Assembly: GCA_964504335.1 (NCBI GenBank)
Contig: CAZDET010000001.1
Location: forward strand, 62,001 to 126,000
Source: CAZDET01 sp964504335
GTDB lineage: Bacteria; Bacteroidota; Bacteroidia; Chitinophagales; Saprospiraceae
DNA length: 64,000 nucleotides
Direction: 5' to 3'
Part shown: one piece after another, positions 59,940 through 64,000 of the stretch
Numbering within the stretch: the stretch's first letter is position 1
Layout of the letters: every line of letters begins with the position of its first letter
The notes under the pieces: generated by a model
What the model was told of the DNA's origin: nothing
What the model saw: only the letters and a program-made list of their open reading frames with translations
The model's database searches: none
Position numbers and translations under genes: made by a program

Positions 59940-62429
59940 TTATCCCTCACCGGATTTCAATGCGGGCAGCCGAAAGCCATAGACGGACTGACCGATCAGG
60001 CTGATCAGCAGCAGACGCCCGTCATTCGTAGTGCTAAAAACAGGCGGCACATCCGCTGCAATCGGATCGATCGGGAGGGGGACTCCCCGCGCATCCACCA
60101 GATACACCAGCGAGCGTTCCCGATTTAAGGCCAGCAAAAAAGGCGCTCCGGGAGGTGCAAGTAAAGCATCAACGGTTAGGGGCATCTGAACAGCCCAGAG
60201 CCGTCCGAAGACATCGCCGGCTGAGTAGCCGTAGCAACTAATGGTTGTCCCTTTGCTCAGGAGGTATTCGATGCGTTCGTCGCCCGACAAATCAGTAGTC
60301 AAAAAGCGATCGGCCGATTCTACCCGCAGTGGAAAGTGTGCCCCTTGGAGATTCACAATACGGAGCCGACCATCTACCTGAGCCAGGGCGATGCGCTCCT
60401 GGCCGGGCACGGTTTGAGTGCCCATATACGGAAGAAAAGCGATTTCCGGAAAATCGACTTCCCACCTCCGCGATCCATTGCGGGCAAACACCGATAGCCG
60501 ATGGCTGGTATCCAGGGCGGCCAGATAGTCTGCATCGGCCGTCTGCAGGTGGTTGATCGGACATTGTAATACGCCCGCCTCCACTCCGGGATTCCAGTCC
60601 GGCAGTGCATTTCCGCTGCTGGTCAGGCCTATGACCCGCCCATTCTGCAAGGGTAGGAAAAACTGCAAGCGCCCATCGCGGTTGAAATCGATGGCTGTAG
60701 GAGCAGTAGCCAGCGGAGCCGGCAACGTACGGGGAAACCCATTGATAGGCCTTCCTTTTCCATCAAAGCGATACACGGCATCCTGCGTGAAACACAAATA
60801 GCCGGGCTTTCCGGAGCCTCGGTCCAGGTACAAACTGCCCTGAACGGCCCCATTGAGCCGAATGCGCAGCAGGGTGTTGCCTTCGGCATCCAATAGCGTC
60901 AGTCGTCCGGTACTATCCTGAATACCGATCTGCGTATTCGACGGCTGTTCGCCGATGCCGACAACTGCATGGAGGGATCGCGGGGGGCTGTTCAACTCCT
61001 GCCGCCATTCGATTCCCGCATTTAGAACGCCGGAAGGCATTTGCTTGAGCAGCATTTCACCCGTCCAGCGGTACAGGCGATCCTCGGCGGGGGTAATCCA
61101 ATGAAGTTGCTTACCGAAGGGGATCCGTGGCTCCCAATCGACGAACCAACGGTCAATCAATTGCTCGAGCATCCCCGGTTGGAAATACGAAAGACCGATG
61201 GGAACCTGATTGGTGAGTAGGGTATCGTACCAATTCAGAAAAGCGGGATCTTCGGTTAATGCGGCTTCCAGCAGATGGGCATCCAGCCAATTTTCCAATG
61301 CCGCGCGTTGGGAGGCCAGCAGTAGGGTTTGATCGAACAGAGTGGCCCAAATGGGACCTGCCTCCGGCTGATCTCCAAACAAGGCCTGATCGAGCTCGGG
61401 ATCGTTGAACTGATACAACTCGGAGTTGAGGTAATCCGTTTTTTGAAGTAGCACATACTCCTCCAATCGTTCTAGTATAGTACGGCTACTTGCAGCATCT
61501 TTTAGTGGATATAGCACCAGGTGCATCCCCAGCGCATCGTACAATTCCAGCGCCGGCTCGGCGATCGCTCCTTTTACCAGCGGCGGTGTATAGGTATCGA
61601 AGGGAGATTGGCGCCAGTGACGAGCGGTTTTCGGAACGAGGGACTGCCACCTTTTGAGTACCTGCGGCGGGCTGAGCCGCTCCCGAACCGGCAAGACTTG
61701 GCCACGGACGAAGTAGGAAAATTCCCGGGGGTCGACGATGATATCGGCCCGGTTGATCTGATCGGCCAATCGACTCAACTGCCAACGCCCGGCCTTCGTC
61801 AGATGCCCCGCCAGTAATACGGGTAGCTCCTGCACAATAATTTGGAAGCGGAATTCTTTATTAGTTAAAAGCGGGAAACTTTCCGATTTCTGGAAAAATC
61901 CGTTTTGGCGATCTCCCTCTACTTGGTCTAACATTTCTTCAAGACAGAGCGGTACACTACCTACTAGAACGACGCTCCCCAATTTGACACTGAACACACT
62001 CCGACCGCTGGGTAAGCGGTGTTGGTGAATCGTGTATCCCTGATAGCGATTCGAAGGAAAATAGGATGCAGAGGTCTTTGCGGGCCATTCTGCGCGATCA
62101 TTGAGTTCGAGTGCCAACCCCATTCGCACCCCCTTCGGTCCGGCATTATACAAATAGCCTGCAGTGGTAGCAGGCAGTTGAGCGGGATCAATCCGTAGAC
62201 TTCGCAGCAGCGTATCGATGGTTTCCACATCTTCCCGGAGGCTATTCAGGTTCCAGGAGGTCGTCCACGCGCGCAATTGTTCCCAGGCGGGTAAGGTGAA
62301 TCGTACGGCGGCGTTTGCGGGTAAACAGTTGACAGGATTAATCCGTTCCGTTTTACAAGACAAACCGCTTAATGCTAGGATGCAACACATCAATGGAAAA
62401 TACAGTCCGTTCCGTAAAGGATGCGGCAT
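59940..62429 (-). CDS. Large lipoprotein of unknown function
   Basis: 829 residues from the ATG at 62429 with a lipobox (LALSGLSC, then KTERINPVNCLPANAAVRF). Residues about 30-500 are an uncharacterised alpha/beta region with paired segments such as LPANAAVRFTLPAWEQLR. The last 300 residues show repeated short strands with FNRDGRLQFFLPLQNGRV, YRFDGKGRPINGF and LVYLVDARG, suggestive of a beta-propeller like that of PQQ or integrin-type repeats. No catalytic motif was found. Function unknown; divergent from the DUF423 gene. Confidence 0.65.
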   Translation of the reverse strand: MPHPLRNGLYFPLMCCILALSGLSCKTERINPVNCLPANAAVRFTLPAWEQLRAWTTSWNLNSLREDVETIDTLLRSLRIDPAQLPATTAGYLYNAGPKGVRMGLALELNDRAEWPAKTSASYFPSNRYQGYTIHQHRLPSGRSVFSVKLGSVVLVGSVPLCLEEMLDQVEGDRQNGFFQKSESFPLLTNKEFRFQIIVQELPVLLAGHLTKAGRWQLSRLADQINRADIIVDPREFSYFVRGQVLPVRERLSPPQVLKRWQSLVPKTARHWRQSPFDTYTPPLVKGAIAEPALELYDALGMHLVLYPLKDAASSRTILERLEEYVLLQKTDYLNSELYQFNDPELDQALFGDQPEAGPIWATLFDQTLLLASQRAALENWLDAHLLEAALTEDPAFLNWYDTLLTNQVPIGLSYFQPGMLEQLIDRWFVDWEPRIPFGKQLHWITPAEDRLYRWTGEMLLKQMPSGVLNAGIEWRQELNSPPRSLHAVVGIGEQPSNTQIGIQDSTGRLTLLDAEGNTLLRIRLNGAVQGSLYLDRGSGKPGYLCFTQDAVYRFDGKGRPINGFPRTLPAPLATAPTAIDFNRDGRLQFFLPLQNGRVIGLTSSGNALPDWNPGVEAGVLQCPINHLQTADADYLAALDTSHRLSVFARNGSRRWEVDFPEIAFLPYMGTQTVPGQERIALAQVDGRLRIVNLQGAHFPLRVESADRFLTTDLSGDERIEYLLSKGTTISCYGYSAGDVFGRLWAVQMPLTVDALLAPPGAPFLLALNRERSLVYLVDARGVPLPIDPIAADVPPVFSTTNDGRLLLISLIGQSVYGFRLPALKSGEG

Positions 62430-62506
62430 AAGTTTTTCTTGAATTTCTTGCACAATTGCCCTAAAAAGGTAAAGTTGCAAACAAATTTGTTCTAAGTACC
62501 GAATAA

Positions 62507-62926
62507 ATGCGAAAACTATTCATCCGTATCGGCGCCCTGCTTGCTTTCCTATCCGTAGGTCTTGGAGCTTTCGGGGCGCATGGTTTGGAATCCCTCCTGA
62601 GTGCAGAGCAATTAGCGACGTTCAAAACAGGCGTGCAATATCAATTTTATCACACGTTTGCGCTTCTTATCCTTGGTGTCTTGATGTATCGGCGGCAAAC
62701 CACGCTCATGCAATATTCGGCCTATGCCTTTATCGGAGGCATTATTCTTTTTTCCGGTTCACTATACGGACTTTCGATCGGATCGGCCATGAATTTTCCC
62801 GTCAAATGGCTTGGTCCCATTACCCCATTTGGTGGATTCCTGTTTCTTCTGGGTTGGATTCTCCTCTTCGTATCTACCTACCAGGAAAACGAATTGTATC
62901 GGCGACCGGCCAAGGAGGACCGATAG
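62507..62926 (+). CDS. DUF423 family membrane protein
   Basis: 139 residues with four transmembrane helices. Conserved elements GLGAFGAHGLES near the N-terminus, VQYQFYHTFALL and GPITPFGGFLFLLGWILL at the C-terminus define the family (Escherichia YgdD). No function is established. Confidence 0.9.
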   Translation: MRKLFIRIGALLAFLSVGLGAFGAHGLESLLSAEQLATFKTGVQYQFYHTFALLILGVLMYRRQTTLMQYSAYAFIGGIILFSGSLYGLSIGSAMNFPVKWLGPITPFGGFLFLLGWILLFVSTYQENELYRRPAKEDR

Positions 62927-63023
62927 CTGATATTTAATATCTACCCGATTATTACTTCATTTTCCGGACGAACATCGATAAGCAAGCAGGGTTATGTTGG
63001 TACAATAACCAAAACCTTGTGCT

Positions 63024-63656
63024 ATGCGCAATTCAATTTTCACATCTATTGCTATCTGTGCCTCGCTGCTCGTATTTCAGGCGGCTCAGGCGCAAAGCCC
63101 CATGTTCGGTTTTAAAGCGGGAGTCAGTATTGCTAATGTTGACATATCCACGGACATCGTAGATCTCGACACGGAAAGCATCACCAACCTTCAGATAGGG
63201 GTCTTGGTGGAATTACCCATCGCTTTGAATTTCAGTGTCCAACCCGAGTTGATTTACGTAGGCCGCGGCTTCAAACAAGACGTCAGCATCGACGAGTTCC
63301 GCACGCGCCTGGCCTATCTTGATATCGGCGCATTGGCAAAGCTGCGTTTCGGACAGCCGGAGGGAATCGGCGGCTACGTTGGTGTGGGTCCGTTCTTCAG
63401 CTACGCCCTGTCCGGAGAAACCGAATTTAACGGTGAAGAGGAAGACATCGATTTTGAAGAAGACGAACTTAATCGGACAGACCTGAGCATCGTACCCGCT
63501 ATCGGCGTTACGTTTAGTACGGGAGGGTTTACCTTCTTCGTAGATGGACGCTACGTCCTCGGACTCGTCAACTACGACGACAGCGGCATGGACGATCAGG
63601 AAATCCGCAATCGCAGCATCGGTATTACCGGTGGCGTGATGGTACCGCTTAATTAA
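63024..63656 (+). CDS. Outer-membrane beta-barrel protein (PorT-like family)
   Basis: 210 residues with a signal peptide (cut near QAAQAQ). Eight predicted strands of the small PorT/OmpA-like barrel type: MFGFKAGVSIANVD, FSVQPELIYVGRGF, YLDIGALAKLRF, GGYVGVGPFFSYAL, VPAIGVTFSTGGFTFFVDGRY and a final GITGGVMVPLN. A long acidic surface loop lies between strands five and six (GEEEDIDFEEDEL). Function undetermined; PorT itself is a T9SS accessory protein, but this is not shown here. A strong terminator follows. Confidence 0.78.
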   Translation: MRNSIFTSIAICASLLVFQAAQAQSPMFGFKAGVSIANVDISTDIVDLDTESITNLQIGVLVELPIALNFSVQPELIYVGRGFKQDVSIDEFRTRLAYLDIGALAKLRFGQPEGIGGYVGVGPFFSYALSGETEFNGEEEDIDFEEDELNRTDLSIVPAIGVTFSTGGFTFFVDGRYVLGLVNYDDSGMDDQEIRNRSIGITGGVMVPLN

Positions 63657-63658
63657 TT

Positions 63659-63694
63659 AAAAAGGGGTATTCGCTCCAGCAAATACCCCTTTTT
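63659..63694. terminator. Bidirectional terminator after the barrel gene
   Basis: AAAAAGGGGTATT and complement form a 13-bp stem (63659-63671 / 63682-63694) with a 10-nt loop, A-rich on one side and T-rich on the other. Confidence 0.85.
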
Positions 63695-63740
63695 AATATT
63701 GTAAAGCTGTAGTGCTGTAAATTACAACACTACAATATTA
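63694..63740. repeat. AT-rich short repeat with inverted halves
   Basis: TAATATTGTA (63694-63703) is complementary to TACAATATTA (63731-63740), and TGTAGTG (63708-63714) to CACTACA (63728-63734). Between them the sequence runs in roughly 8-bp steps (CTGTAGTG, CTGTAAAT, TACAACAC, TACAATAT). It is non-coding, between convergent genes. Confidence 0.5.
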
Positions 63741-63756
63741 GAGCATTAACTAATTA

Positions 63757-64000
63757 TTACTCTTCCTCCTCCTTCCTGCGGTTGCGGTACCAAACGTAAC
63801 CAATCGTTCCCACGATGACATACGGCAGGGCCAGCATGTAGAGAATACCGTTGTTGAGTCCCTGCCCTTCCGACCCACCGTTAGCCAGGTTGGTTTCAGC
63901 CGTGGCGCGACACATGGGGCACTGCGCTTCGGCGGTGAGGCTGAATGCCAGCGAAAGCGCCAGGGTAAAAGCTAGTGAATAGAAGATGGTTTTCCAGTTG
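63757..64000 (-). CDS. Small CPMC-motif membrane protein (3' part only)
   Basis: My translation reads to a TAA at 63757-63759; the start lies past the right edge. It shows a signal sequence or helix (TIFYSLAFTLALSLAFSL), CPMCRATAE, a Gly-rich loop NGGSEGQGLNNGILYMLALP, a second helix (YVIVGTIGYVWY) and a charged end RNRRKEEEE. The CPMC-then-helix layout recalls a small conserved Bacteroidota protein of unknown function. The cysteine pair could bind metal. Confidence 0.65.
   Translation of the reverse strand, partial: NWKTIFYSLAFTLALSLAFSLTAEAQCPMCRATAETNLANGGSEGQGLNNGILYMLALPYVIVGTIGYVWYRNRRKEEEE

Overview
The window reads as a chromosomal segment of a member of the Bacteroidota, most likely Saprospiria (Lewinella-like). 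Three things point there: a complete type IX secretion/gliding motor core (porP/sprF, gldK, gldL, gldM, gldN), genes that begin downstream of Bacteroidota-type promoters (TAnnTTTG -7 box, sometimes with TTTG/TTG about 19 bp upstream), and outer-membrane or secreted proteins of that phylum (PorP/SprF, DUF5723 barrel, a Por-type C-terminal sorting domain). The phylum call is firm; the family is inference from gene content and moderate GC. No phage, plasmid, transposase, CRISPR array, rRNA or tRNA gene was found.

Layout. 1-1273: 5' part of guaB (runs off the left edge). 1389-11424: a minus-strand run of a LexA-like S24 regulator, a DUF4105 membrane protein, a DUF255 thioredoxin-like protein, porP/sprF, gldK, then an assembly gap inside a short tandem repeat, then gldL, gldM and gldN. 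11556-18871: a glucosaminidase-like membrane protein, DUF1015, an LpxH-like phosphoesterase, a class II-like histone deacetylase, a coiled-coil protein and asd, with a candidate small RNA at about 15883-16000. 18928-24075: lamin-tail protein, undecaprenol/diacylglycerol kinase, DUF5723 barrel and an ElaA-like acetyltransferase. 24078-29245: phosphohexomutase, lysine-forming saccharopine-dehydrogenase-like enzyme, DASS transporter and msrA, with a GC-rich structured element at 28407-28499. 29250-36946: a secreted protein, an unlisted 37-residue membrane peptide, an acyl-CoA carboxylase beta subunit, a half-length asparaginase with two small partners, and two tandem CotH proteins of which the first has lost kinase residues. 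37130-40711: pckA, psd, cdsA and a MerR regulator. 41214-46972: esterase, serine hydrolase, Ntn-type amidase, an AhpC/AhpD peroxidase pair and a DinB protein. 46985-53390: map, a glycosyltransferase group (GT-C, processive GT2, DPM1-like GT2) with a Nudix gene, and fabG. 53503-64000: di-haem peroxidase, ahcY, a von Willebrand A protein carrying a T9SS tail, an M61 peptidase, an 829-residue lipoprotein, DUF423, an outer-membrane barrel and a partial membrane protein.

How it fits together. GldK/L/M/N with PorP/SprF form the envelope-spanning machine that exports proteins with C-terminal sorting domains; the von Willebrand protein at 56166-57995 is a cargo candidate in the same window. Psd and CdsA supply phospholipid headgroup and CDP-diacylglycerol steps, the DgkA-like kinase recycles lipid carrier or diacylglycerol, and the GT2/GT-C group probably builds a lipid-linked or exported glycan. 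The most notable non-coding theme is a set of 6-8 bp tandem repeats confined to gene borders (4800-4998, 10687-10711, 25506-25535, 35341-35358, 49230-49253, 63694-63740), one of which coincides with the assembly gap and one of which supplies the stop codon of a gene.
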